Below, in pieces: positions 7,295 to 15,011 of a DNA stretch of 64,000 bases; position 1 is the stretch's first letter, and the number at the start of each line of letters is the position of its first letter. The notes beneath the pieces were generated by a model. The model saw only the letters and a list, made by a program, of their open reading frames with translations. It had not been told where the DNA came from and made no database searches. Source of the DNA: UBA940 sp031547885 (GTDB lineage: Bacteria > Bacteroidota > Bacteroidia > Bacteroidales > Rikenellaceae); NCBI GenBank assembly GCA_031547885.1, contig JAVBRO010000008.1:62001-126000 (forward strand), in the 5' to 3' direction. The translations under genes were made by a program, and so were the position numbers.

Positions 7295-7744
7295 GTGAAA
7301 AATTTCCGGACATACATGATAGCACTCAGGGCGGCGGCATTACTGCTGCCCTTTTGCTGGGTTTCGTGTATGTCGAACCATGATACGGTCGTGGTCAGCG
7401 TCAATCCCGAAGGGTGGCGGCAGCCGGCTGTATTAGCGTATGAGAACACTGACACACTAATACAGAAAGAGGCGGCTTTAGTACTCAGATACGGCCCTGA
7501 AGCGGCTCCACGCAGCGGTGCGTACATTATCGAGGTGCAATCGCCTGCGTGTGCGCGCACACGGGACACGGTCGCCGTCGCGCTGACGCCCGATCCGTCG
7601 GGCAATAAACTCCAGGAAGTGCGCCTGCCATACCGTACGCGCATAAGGCTGACCGAAGATGGCGACTATATTTTCACGGTAACGCCGCCGCAGGAAACCA
7701 GCGACATCTGGAGCGTCGCGATAGATTTTAAGAAACTTCAATAA
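7295..7744 (+). CDS. gldH: Gliding-motility-type lipoprotein GldH
   Basis: A 149-residue lipoprotein. The GTG start at 7295 directly follows the ricT stop; it provides the basic n-region MKNFR before a hydrophobic core and the lipobox VSC at residues 23-25. The C-terminal W(S)VAIDF and the DGDYIFTVTP segment fit the GldH family. The order PSP1-gldH is a recurrent Bacteroidetes arrangement. In gliding Flavobacteria GldH is needed for motility; in non-gliding Bacteroidales its role is unclear. An ATG at 7316 would cost most of the n-region. Its TAA overlaps the trmB ATG by one base. Confidence 0.8.
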   Translation: MKNFRTYMIALRAAALLLPFCWVSCMSNHDTVVVSVNPEGWRQPAVLAYENTDTLIQKEAALVLRYGPEAAPRSGAYIIEVQSPACARTRDTVAVALTPDPSGNKLQEVRLPYRTRIRLTEDGDYIFTVTPPQETSDIWSVAIDFKKLQ

Positions 7745-8454
7745 TGGGAAAAGATAAGTTACGCAAATTCGCCGAGAACCTGACGTTCGAAAACCTGGTG
7801 CAGCCGGAGTTCGACGATATGTTCCGAAAAGACCACAGCCTGAAAGGGAACTGGAACCGCGATTTCTTCCATAGCGACCGGCCGATCGTGCTGGAACTGG
7901 GCTGCGGGCGAGGCGAATACACCGTCGGGTTAGGGGCGGCAAACCCTGACAAAAACCATATCGGCATCGACATAAAAGGGGCGCGGATGTGGCGCGGGGC
8001 AAAGACCGCCACCGAAATGAAGATGGCCAACGTCGGTTTCCTGCGCACCCGCATAGAGTTCATCAACTCGTTCTTCGCGCCCGGCGAGGTCTCCGAGATA
8101 TGGGTCACTTTCCCCGACCCGCAGCTCCGCAAAGGGCGCGAAAAGAAACGGCTCACTTCGCCGATATTCCTCTCGTATTATGCGCAATTCCTCGCCCCGG
8201 GCGGCTCTATCCATCTCAAAACCGACTCCCAGGAGCTTCACAAATACACAAAACGGGTGATCGAGGCCAATGGACTGCCGTGCGAGATCGCCAACAACGA
8301 TATCTACGGCACAGGGTTCGCCGACGCTACCCTATCGATCAAAACGACCTACGAGCGCCGCTTCCTCGACGAGGGCAAACCCATCACCTACCTGAAATTC
8401 GGGATGGGCGGACGGCAGGAGTTCGGGATGGTCTACGATGAGGACAATGGTTAA
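7744..8454 (+). CDS. trmB: tRNA (guanine-N7-)-methyltransferase
   Basis: A 236-residue class I SAM-dependent methyltransferase that forms m7G46 in tRNA. Visible motifs are the SAM loop VLELGCGRGEYTVGLG, the acidic GIDIKG after it, and the family signature TFPDPQ followed by KKRLTSP. A C-terminal substrate segment has FADATLSIKTTYERRF. It is translationally coupled to gldH (TAATG). Its last codons (GAC AAT GGT TAA) lie in the AATGGTT tandem repeat. Confidence 0.95.
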   Translation: MGKDKLRKFAENLTFENLVQPEFDDMFRKDHSLKGNWNRDFFHSDRPIVLELGCGRGEYTVGLGAANPDKNHIGIDIKGARMWRGAKTATEMKMANVGFLRTRIEFINSFFAPGEVSEIWVTFPDPQLRKGREKKRLTSPIFLSYYAQFLAPGGSIHLKTDSQELHKYTKRVIEANGLPCEIANNDIYGTGFADATLSIKTTYERRFLDEGKPITYLKFGMGGRQEFGMVYDEDNG

Positions 8455-8494
8455 TGGTTAATGGTTAATGGTTAATGGTTAATGGTTAATAGTT
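8446..8494. repeat. 7-bp tandem repeat (AATGGTT)x6 plus one variant
   Basis: Six exact AATGGTT units from 8446 to 8487 and a variant AATAGTT. The trmB stop codon is inside the first two units. Confidence 0.9.
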
Positions 8495-8502
8495 AATTAA
8501 TT

Positions 8503-8554
8503 TGAATTTCGTAATTCGTAATTCGTAATTCGTAATTCGTAATTCGTAATTAAA
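8503..8554. repeat. 7-bp tandem repeat (TAATTCG)x5, identical to 1742-1793
   Basis: A 52-bp block identical base for base to 1742-1793, here in the spacer between convergent trmB and nagB and just before their terminator. Confidence 0.9.
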
Positions 8555-8580
8555 AAAAACCGGCCTGAGCCGGTTTTTTC
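8552..8580. terminator. Bidirectional terminator between trmB and nagB
   Basis: AACCGGC-CTGA-GCCGGTT hairpin flanked by A and T runs on both sides. It can terminate trmB (+) and nagB (-). Confidence 0.9.
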
Positions 8581-8582
8581 GT

Positions 8583-9359
8583 TTATTTCTCTATCTCCTT
8601 AAAGTATCGGTAGGTCGAGACTTTCAGCTCGGTAGCGGCCGGGTCGTCCGCGACGAGGATGCCGTTGGGATGGGTCTGCAGGCCGGTGATCGTCCACACG
8701 TGGCTGTATGCCCCTTCTACCCCCTCTTTCACGGCGCGCGCCTTCTGGTAGCCCAACGCAAGGATCATAACCTCGCGGCTCGAAAGAAGCGTCGCAACGC
8801 CGATCGTCAGCGCCGTCTTCGGGACCTTCGTGACGTCGTTGTCGAAGAAGCGCGAATTGACGATTATCGTATCCTCGGTCAGGACCATCTCGCGGGTGCG
8901 TGAATTCATCGACGAATAAGGTTCGTTAAAAGCGATATGGCCGTCATTGCCCACGCCGCCCATAAAAAGATCGACCCCTCCGGCGGCTTCCATGCGCGCC
9001 TCGTAACCGGCGCACTCCGCAACGAGATCGGGAGCGTTGCCGTTGAGTATGTTAACGTTTTCCGGCTTGATATCGATGTGGTTGAAGAAATTATTCCACA
9101 TGAACGAATGGTAGCTTTCGGGATGCTCCTTCGGCAGGCCGACGTATTCGTCCATATTGAAAGTGATGACGTTGGCGAAGGATACCTTGCCCGCCTTGTG
9201 CATCGCGATAAGTTCCTTGTAGGTTCCGAGGGGCGTGGAGCCGGTCGGCAGTCCGAGAACAAAAGGTTTCGGGCCTTTGTGGGCGTTGATCCGTTCCACG
9301 ATGTGGTTTGCGGCCCATACGGCCACCTGTTTCGATGTGTCTTTGATTATTAATCTCAT
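8583..9359 (-). CDS. nagB: Glucosamine-6-phosphate deaminase
   Basis: A 258-residue enzyme converting glucosamine-6-phosphate to fructose-6-phosphate and ammonia. The full catalytic set is visible: Asp70 in FNMDEY, and Asp139, His141 and Glu146 in GNDGHIAFNEP, with LPTGSTPLGTY for phosphate binding. Length is normal for the family. Its ATG overlaps the stop of the upstream NagB-like/PIG-L gene by 4 bp (ATGA), so the two are likely translated together. Confidence 0.95.
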   Translation of the reverse strand: MRLIIKDTSKQVAVWAANHIVERINAHKGPKPFVLGLPTGSTPLGTYKELIAMHKAGKVSFANVITFNMDEYVGLPKEHPESYHSFMWNNFFNHIDIKPENVNILNGNAPDLVAECAGYEARMEAAGGVDLFMGGVGNDGHIAFNEPYSSMNSRTREMVLTEDTIIVNSRFFDNDVTKVPKTALTIGVATLLSSREVMILALGYQKARAVKEGVEGAYSHVWTITGLQTHPNGILVADDPAATELKVSTYRYFKEIEK

Positions 9360-11302
9360 ATGAATTGGGTAGGTTTAAGTTTTACAAATACTTCGATCGC
9401 CTGGTACTCGGCCATCCCCAGTTTGTCGTACACCTCGGCGGTGTGCTGGGTACGGTCCTCGGCCCTCTGCCAGAACTCGCGGGCATCCTCGCCGGGGAAC
9501 GGAACGATGTCCTTCTGCGAGATGTGGCGGTAGATGGCGTGGCGTTTCTTGATCACCTCGTCGGGACTCAGGGGCACGGCCATGTCGACCATGTCGAGGT
9601 CCCACTCCTGCCATGCGCCGCGGTAGAGCCACAGGTTGCACTCGTCGATCCAGGCGTCGTTCCTGCACACTTTCAGCGCACCCAGGACCGCCTCGATGCA
9701 GACGCGGTGGGTCCCGTGCGGGTCGGAAAGGTCGCCCGCAGCATATATCTGGTGGGGTTTTATCTCACGAAGCAGATCTACTATTATATCGAGGTCGGCT
9801 TTAGAAAGCTCGCCTTTCTTGAGTCCGCCGGTCTCGTAGAACGGCAGATTGAGGAAGTGGCAGTGCGTCTGGTCGTCGAGGCCGAATTCGCGGCAGGCCG
9901 CCTTGGCCTCAGCCCTGCGCATGCCCGATTTCAGCGCGCGCAGCTCCACCGGCTCGGGTTCGCCGTTCTTTTTGGATTTGATAAGCGCTTTTATCTCGTC
10001 GTAGCGGTTCGGGAAGCCGCATTCGCGCGCGGTATCGAGCGTCATCAGCACCATGTCATCGTAAACGGCGAAGTTGCCGGAGGTCTGGTAGGCCACATGG
10101 ACGTCGTGACCCTGTTCGACCAGACGGCAGAAAGTACCGCCCATCGAGATCACGTCGTCGTCGGGGTGCGGCGAGAATATCACCACCCTTTTCGGGAACG
10201 GTTTCGAGCGTTCGGGACGGGTGCTGTCGTCGGCATTGGGTTTGCCGCCGGGCCAGCCGGTGATCGTATGCTGCAGGTCGTTGAATACCTTGATATTCAC
10301 AGAGTCGAACGTCCCGGCGCTGTCTAACAGCTGCCCCAGAGAGTTGTCCGTATAATCTTTATATGTGAGTTTCAGGACCGGTTTGTCGACTTTCTGGCTG
10401 AGCCAGATCACCGCCTTGCGGATGAATTTGGGCGCCCAGTCGCAGGTCCCGACAAGCCACGGCGTTCTGAAGCGCGTAAGTTCTTCGGCGGCGTTCTCGT
10501 CGGCGACTATTTCGAGGTTCGGATGGCTCTGCAGGTAGCTTGCGGGCAGGTCCTGGGTGATCTCGCCCTCGACGATGCGGCCCACTATCCACGCCTTCTC
10601 CTCGCCCCACGCCGGGATTATCACCCTGCGCGACGAAAGTATGGTCCCCACCCCCATCGTGATCGCCTTGGAAGGGGCGTTGTCGGAGCCGTAGAATTGG
10701 TCCGAAACCCTCTTGCGCGACGAATTGCTCATCGCCACCAGGCGCGTACGGGTGTTGTAGAAAGTGCCGGGTTCGTTATACCCTATTTCACCCTTGGTAC
10801 CCACGCCCAAAAGCGCGAGGTCGGCGCCGCCAAACTCCTGGATCTTCGCCTCGTACTCCATGCAGTATTTATGCACGGCGTCGATAGGGATCGAAGCGTC
10901 CGGCATATAGACGTTTTCGGGACGGATGTCGATGTGGTTCAGGAAACGGTCGTGCAGCTTGTAGCTCTGGCTCTGCTGGTGTTCCGGCCTGATCGGATAA
11001 AGCTCGTCGAGGCCGAATACCACGACACCCGCGAAGCTGACCTCGCCGGCCTGGTATTTTTCCACCAGACGGCGGTAGATGCCCACCGGTGATTTGCCCG
11101 CGGAGAGAACCATTACGTAAGGTTTGCCCTGCGCGTTTTTGAGTTTGATCTCCTCGGAGATGACGTCGGCCGCATATTCGGCCCCCTCGGTCTCGGTCCT
11201 GGCGACCCGCGTGCGGATCTTCTCGTAGCGGCAGATTATATCCTCGGGTTCGGCTCCGGGGATCAATCCGCCCTCTTTCGGTAACTGATAATTGTCTTGC
11301 AT
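9356..11302 (-). CDS. NagB-like domain fused to a PIG-L/LmbE-type deacetylase domain
   Basis: A 648-residue two-domain protein without a signal peptide. Residues about 40-290 resemble glucosamine-6-phosphate deaminase, but the active-site loop reads GTKGEIGYNEP: the catalytic Asp is Lys170 and the catalytic His is Glu172 (Glu177 and Asp99 are kept). Residues about 371-600 are a PIG-L deacetylase with metal motif HPDDD (379-383) and DPHGTH further on, all present. The N-domain may thus bind an amino-sugar phosphate without deaminating it, while the C-domain deacetylates (inference). It is the first gene of a two-gene unit with nagB. Similar fusions are known as uncharacterised Bacteroidetes proteins. 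Confidence 0.88.
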   Translation of the reverse strand: MQDNYQLPKEGGLIPGAEPEDIICRYEKIRTRVARTETEGAEYAADVISEEIKLKNAQGKPYVMVLSAGKSPVGIYRRLVEKYQAGEVSFAGVVVFGLDELYPIRPEHQQSQSYKLHDRFLNHIDIRPENVYMPDASIPIDAVHKYCMEYEAKIQEFGGADLALLGVGTKGEIGYNEPGTFYNTRTRLVAMSNSSRKRVSDQFYGSDNAPSKAITMGVGTILSSRRVIIPAWGEEKAWIVGRIVEGEITQDLPASYLQSHPNLEIVADENAAEELTRFRTPWLVGTCDWAPKFIRKAVIWLSQKVDKPVLKLTYKDYTDNSLGQLLDSAGTFDSVNIKVFNDLQHTITGWPGGKPNADDSTRPERSKPFPKRVVIFSPHPDDDVISMGGTFCRLVEQGHDVHVAYQTSGNFAVYDDMVLMTLDTARECGFPNRYDEIKALIKSKKNGEPEPVELRALKSGMRRAEAKAACREFGLDDQTHCHFLNLPFYETGGLKKGELSKADLDIIVDLLREIKPHQIYAAGDLSDPHGTHRVCIEAVLGALKVCRNDAWIDECNLWLYRGAWQEWDLDMVDMAVPLSPDEVIKKRHAIYRHISQKDIVPFPGEDAREFWQRAEDRTQHTAEVYDKLGMAEYQAIEVFVKLKPTQFI

Positions 11303-11380
11303 CTTATTGTTTTGTTTTGTGTGGTCTTTCGTGTCGAACCTGCAAGTTACCTATTATTCCTTAACCGGCAAAATCATTGC

Positions 11381-13249
11381 CTACTTCAACCAGTAGCTTT
11401 CATACCAGTTGGCGAACGAGCGGTTCACTATGCGCATGCCGCCGGGCGTGGGATAGTTGCCCGAGAAATACCAGTCGCCGTTGTTGCGCGGACACGCCTC
11501 GCTCAGCTTTTCGACGGTCTGGTAAACCACCCCCACGGGACATCCGCAGTCGTCGGGAGTGACCAGTTGGGCGATGCGGCGGGTGACCTGGTCGTAGGTG
11601 AAGCCGTCGTAGATCTCCTTTACGTGGTTCACCACCTCGCCGTCGGGCAGGCAGACCGAAGCCTTGCATTTGGCATAGACATCGTCGATCAGCGATTCAC
11701 GGCCGGCCTCTTTTATCAGCGAAATAGCGGCGTGGAAAGCGATGAACTCGTCCATGCGCGACATGTCGATGCCGTAGCAGTCGGGATAACGTACCTGTGG
11801 CGAAGAGGAAACAATGACTATCTTCTTGGGTTTCAGGCGGCTCAGGATCTTCACGATGCTCTGCCTGAGCGTCGTTCCGCGCACGATGCTGTCGTCGATA
11901 ACGACGACATGGTCCTTATACGGCTCTATCGTATTATAAGTAATGTCATAGACGTGGGTGGCGAGGTCGTTGCGGCGGTCGCCCTCGGCAATGAACGTGC
12001 GCAGCTTTATATCCTTGATGGCCAGCTTTTCGGTGCGGATCTTGTGGCCCACGATCTCCTGTATCTGTTCGGGGGTGATGGTGCACCCTAGTTTGGTGAG
12101 GCGCTGGACCTTTATGCCGTCGAGATAACTCTCCAGCCCCTCCATCATTCCGTACCAGGCCACTTCGGCGGTGTTGGGGATGAACGAGAATACCGAATGG
12201 TCGACGTCGTAATCGACCTCTTCGAGTATCTGCGGGACCAGAAGCCGCCCGAGGGTCTTGCGTTCGCAGTAGATGTCGGCGTCGCTGCCGCGCGAGAAGT
12301 ATATCCTCTCGAACGAACAGGGGCGCGGATTTACCGGTTCGTTGATCTGAGCCAGCTTCACTTCGCCGTTCTTGCGCAGGATGATCGCTTCGCCCGGTTT
12401 CAGCTCCGAGACCTGGTCCGAGGAGAGGTTCATCGCGGTCTGGATGACCGCCCTTTCCGAGGCCACCACGACGATCTCGTCGTCCATGTAGTAGTGCGCC
12501 GAACGGATGCCCCACGGGTCGCGGACGGTGAAACTGTCGCCGCTGCCGTTGGTCCCCGTTATGATGTAACCTCCGTCCCACAGCGCGGAAGCCTCTTTAA
12601 GTATGCTTTCGAGGTCGATCAGTTCCTCAACCTTGTCGTTGAGTTCCCCGTTGCGGTAGCCCTCTGCCATGAAGCGCGCGTAAAGCGCCTCGCATTGTTT
12701 GTCGAGAAGGCATCCCAACTGTTCGAGGATGATGAATGTGTCGGCGTTGTGGCGCGGATGCTGCCCCTCGGCGACTATGTGTTTCAGGACATCCGAAACG
12801 TTCGTGAGGTTGAAATTCCCCGCGAGGCAGAGGTTGCGGCACTTCCAGTTGCTGCGCCGCAGGAACGGATGGACATAGGAAAGACCGGAACAGCCGGTCG
12901 TACTGTAGCGCAGATGGCCCAGGTAGAGTTCGCCCTCGAACGGAATGGTCTCGCCGCAGCCTTTTTCGGTGCGTGCGCGGGCGACCGCCCTGTTGACCTT
13001 ATCGAACACTTCGGTTATCGCACCGCTGCCCAAAGCCCTTTCGCGGTAGATGTACTCGCTGGCGACCGGGGAATCGATCTTCACAGCCGCCACCCCTGCG
13101 CCTTCCTGGCCCCGGTTGTGCTGCTTTTCCATCATCAGGTAGAGTTTCCCCAGCCCGTAGCCGTCGCCGTATTTCTCTTTATAGTACGCGAGAGGTTTCA
13201 GCAACCGTATCTGTACGATGCCGCATTCGTGTTTGATCTTATCGCTCAT
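11381..13249 (-). CDS. purF: PurF-type glutamine amidophosphoribosyltransferase, long form
   Basis: A 622-residue protein with an N-terminal class II glutamine amidotransferase domain and a type I phosphoribosyltransferase domain. HECGIV places the nucleophile Cys at residue 9, so the mature enzyme needs an 8-residue propeptide removed, as in Bacillus PurF. The PRPP loop VVVIDDSIVRGTT is intact. It makes 5-phosphoribosylamine in purine synthesis. It is over 100 residues longer than typical PurF, with insertions in the glutaminase half and a C-terminal extension from about residue 530. It could be a paralogue with a changed role, as the domain content alone does not prove the canonical reaction. 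Confidence 0.85.
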   Translation of the reverse strand: MSDKIKHECGIVQIRLLKPLAYYKEKYGDGYGLGKLYLMMEKQHNRGQEGAGVAAVKIDSPVASEYIYRERALGSGAITEVFDKVNRAVARARTEKGCGETIPFEGELYLGHLRYSTTGCSGLSYVHPFLRRSNWKCRNLCLAGNFNLTNVSDVLKHIVAEGQHPRHNADTFIILEQLGCLLDKQCEALYARFMAEGYRNGELNDKVEELIDLESILKEASALWDGGYIITGTNGSGDSFTVRDPWGIRSAHYYMDDEIVVVASERAVIQTAMNLSSDQVSELKPGEAIILRKNGEVKLAQINEPVNPRPCSFERIYFSRGSDADIYCERKTLGRLLVPQILEEVDYDVDHSVFSFIPNTAEVAWYGMMEGLESYLDGIKVQRLTKLGCTITPEQIQEIVGHKIRTEKLAIKDIKLRTFIAEGDRRNDLATHVYDITYNTIEPYKDHVVVIDDSIVRGTTLRQSIVKILSRLKPKKIVIVSSSPQVRYPDCYGIDMSRMDEFIAFHAAISLIKEAGRESLIDDVYAKCKASVCLPDGEVVNHVKEIYDGFTYDQVTRRIAQLVTPDDCGCPVGVVYQTVEKLSEACPRNNGDWYFSGNYPTPGGMRIVNRSFANWYESYWLK

Positions 13250-13275
13250 AGTGTGATTTTATCTTAGGACCAGTG

Positions 13276-13283
13276 CAAAGATA
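13276..13283 (-). promoter_or_regulatory. -7 box of the purF promoter
   Basis: TATCTTTG on the minus strand, 27 bp before the ATG at 13249; an exact TAnnTTTG match. Confidence 0.7.
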
Positions 13284-13376
13284 ACAAAAATGCCTGTAAC
13301 AGGACGATTCGGACGACCGTGTTATTAAAAAATATTAACAATGCCTCATAACATCCGATAGTTCTGTATGAATGCC

Positions 13377-13384
13377 TATATTTG
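13377..13384 (+). promoter_or_regulatory. -7 box of the YdjM-type gene promoter
   Basis: TATATTTG matches TAnnTTTG. It lies downstream of an in-frame ATG at 13368 and 22 bp upstream of the ATG at 13407, so it decides the start in favour of 13407. Confidence 0.65.
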
Positions 13385-13406
13385 CATCCGACACTTTTTA
13401 ACCAGC

Positions 13407-14216
13407 ATGGACATTCTGACCCACACCATATCGGGCCTGGCCGCCGGAACGGTAGTCGCCGGATTCTCGAAGAAAAGCATCCCGAAACAACTGGGGATCG
13501 TCGCCGTATCCGGGTTCGGAGGGGCGCTGCCGGATATCGACGCTGTCAGCCTGTGGTCCGGGTTCGACGCGACCATCGGCAGGCTCTTTCATCTGTCGCA
13601 CTCCGGCGGCGATATTTATTCCGGGAAACTGTGGTATTCCCATCACGGGCTTTTCCATTCGCTGTTTGCCGCGCTTTTACTTGCCGCCGTTATCGGAGCG
13701 GTCGGATACCTGATTCACTCGCGATTCAAGGGGCTAAACTTCCGGGACTTCATCAAAAGTTACGGCGCCCGGAAATTCATACTTATCGGATTCATCGCCG
13801 GGTACGCGATGCATCTGCTCGGCGACATCCCCACCCCCGCGTCGACCTGGGGCGGTATAAGGCTTTTCTGGCCCTTCAAAGCGTATGTAGGCGGCACGGG
13901 GCAGATATGGTGGTGGAACAACTACGACATATTCCTGATCGCATGCGCCGTTCTTGCGGTGAACACGGCGCTTTTAGTGACTGGACGGTTTGTACGATTC
14001 AGCCTCAACAAAATCATAGCCGGAGTATTCGCAGCCGGAATGATATTATCGACCGTGCAAATCTGCACCCGCGAATACGATTTTGCTTATTCCGGGCACA
14101 CCGCCAGATACCAGGAACTTGAAGCGGCCTCGAAACAGCAGCAAAAAGATATCCTCGGCGAGCGGCTCTACAACGCCATGGAAAAGTTCGACGAAAAACT
14201 GCCGTTCTATTTTTAA
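13407..14216 (+). CDS. YdjM-type metal-dependent hydrolase, inner membrane
   Basis: A 269-residue integral membrane protein beginning MDILTHTISGLAAG, the usual start of the YdjM/DUF457 (LexA-binding, inner-membrane metal-hydrolase) family. Conserved motifs are the THT near the start, LPDIDAV, HHGLFHSLFAAL and HLLGDIPTP, whose His and Asp residues are the presumed metal ligands. About five transmembrane segments are visible. Family members in E. coli are SOS-linked; no LexA-like site is seen here. The start at 13407 is preferred over 13368 because of the promoter and the family N-terminus. Confidence 0.85.
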   Translation: MDILTHTISGLAAGTVVAGFSKKSIPKQLGIVAVSGFGGALPDIDAVSLWSGFDATIGRLFHLSHSGGDIYSGKLWYSHHGLFHSLFAALLLAAVIGAVGYLIHSRFKGLNFRDFIKSYGARKFILIGFIAGYAMHLLGDIPTPASTWGGIRLFWPFKAYVGGTGQIWWWNNYDIFLIACAVLAVNTALLVTGRFVRFSLNKIIAGVFAAGMILSTVQICTREYDFAYSGHTARYQELEAASKQQQKDILGERLYNAMEKFDEKLPFYF

Positions 14217-14266
14217 AACAATATTCGGAAAAGGGGTGTCGTTTTATTTTTGATGGATTTTTTCAT

Positions 14267-14274
14267 TACATTTG
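14267..14274 (+). promoter_or_regulatory. -7 box upstream of the small ORF and tmRNA
   Basis: TACATTTG, an exact TAnnTTTG match about 19 bp before a small ORF and 144 bp before the tmRNA 5' end. I found no closer promoter for tmRNA. Confidence 0.6.
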
Positions 14275-14292
14275 TAGCAACTTACAATAGAA

Positions 14293-14406
14293 ATGCCGTT
14301 CAAAAAGAACATATTTGAGGCGGCCGAGAAGCGAAAAAGCGGAGTGTACATAGACGTACATGAGCATTTTGAGCTTCGACAGCCAACGCAGAAGATGACT
14401 TTTTGA
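14293..14406 (+). CDS. Possible 37-residue protein in the tmRNA leader
   Basis: An ATG 19 bp after a promoter-like box opens a frame of 37 codons: MPFKKNIFEAAEKRKSG, then VYIDVHEHFELRQ, ending KMTF and TGA. Composition is charged and protein-like, but there is no family I recognise. It ends 11 bp before the tmRNA 5' end. A 12-bp perfect inverted repeat (14296-14307 with 14399-14410) encloses nearly all of it, so the segment could instead be a structured leader RNA or a small inserted element. Confidence 0.4.
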   Translation: MPFKKNIFEAAEKRKSGVYIDVHEHFELRQPTQKMTF

Positions 14407-14410
14407 ACGG
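14296..14410. repeat. Perfect 12-bp inverted repeat upstream of tmRNA
   Basis: CCGTTCAAAAAG at 14296-14307 and CTTTTTGAACGG at 14399-14410 are exact reverse complements 91 bp apart. They would bring the ends of the small ORF together in the RNA. Confidence 0.75.
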
Positions 14411-14417
14411 TATTTAT

Positions 14418-14820
14418 GGGGATGACCGGTTTTGACAGCAGGTAGAAGCTGATTGTAAGCACGCCGAGCGTTGTGTGGGCGCTCGTAAAAGTGAACGCTC
14501 AAAATTCAAATGGCAATAACAGCTATGCACTCGCTGCATAATTTTACCGAGTAAAATTATCTTAATCCGCGCGCCCCAGGGGTGTGCCGACGAGTACCCC
14601 GCCGAAGTCACCCGCTCTTTGTGGCAGAGGCATTTCGGGGTATCATCAATGAAGAGATAGCCGGAGAGGGTGTCCCGGACCGTCGGCGAAATTCAGGGAC
14701 TGGGGTCAGAGGTAGGTCGTTGCCTGCCGGCCGCTGACAGAAGGATCAAACGGCAACTAAGCGTGTAGAAACCATTCGGGTTCCTTGTTTGGACGGGGGT
14801 TCGACTCCCCCCATCTCCAC
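14418..14820 (+). ncRNA. ssrA: Transfer-messenger RNA (tmRNA)
   Basis: The 5' end GGGGATG pairs with CATCTCC at 14812-14818 as the alanyl acceptor stem (including one G-U pair). GGGGGTTCGACTCCCCC just before the 3' end is the T arm. The tag reading frame is GGC AAT AAC AGC TAT GCA CTC GCT GCA TAA (14512-14541), giving GNNSYALAA, close to the GENNYALAA-type tags known from Bacteroidales. CCA is not encoded; ACA follows the stem. The RNA rescues stalled ribosomes with SmpB and marks the products for proteolysis. Confidence 0.95.
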
Positions 14821-14841
14821 AATTCGATCGGAAATGAAAAG

Positions 14842-14877
14842 AAAAATCCTGTAATCATCTGAATTACAGGATTTTTT
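14842..14877. terminator. Bidirectional terminator for tmRNA (+) and the PUL1 operon (-)
   Basis: A perfect 14-bp stem AAAAATCCTGTAAT / ATTACAGGATTTTT with a 7-nt loop and T-rich 3' sides in both directions. Confidence 0.9.
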
Positions 14878-14891
14878 GCACCTACCGGCAA

Positions 14892-15005
14892 TCAAAGGCA
14901 CATTTCGGCAACCCTGCCGTTGGCTTCATGTCCTTCTGGTATCCTGGGGAAGCATGCCGCCGGCAGTAATATGACCGCAAGTGCAGGCAGCGGTTTTCTT
15001 ATCAT
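14892..15005 (-). CDS. Possible 37-residue mini-lipoprotein at the end of PUL1
   Basis: Six bases after the glycosidase stop, an ATG at 15005 opens MIRKPLPALAVILLPAACFP and 17 further residues before TGA. The basic n-region, hydrophobic core and LPAAC lipobox are a textbook SPII signal, but only about 19 residues follow the Cys. It may be a real tiny lipoprotein (lysis- or toxin-like peptides have this layout) or the stump of a decayed lipoprotein gene. The neighbours are all exported PUL proteins. Confidence 0.4.
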   Translation of the reverse strand: MIRKPLPALAVILLPAACFPRIPEGHEANGRVAEMCL

Positions 15006-15011
15006 TGCAAA

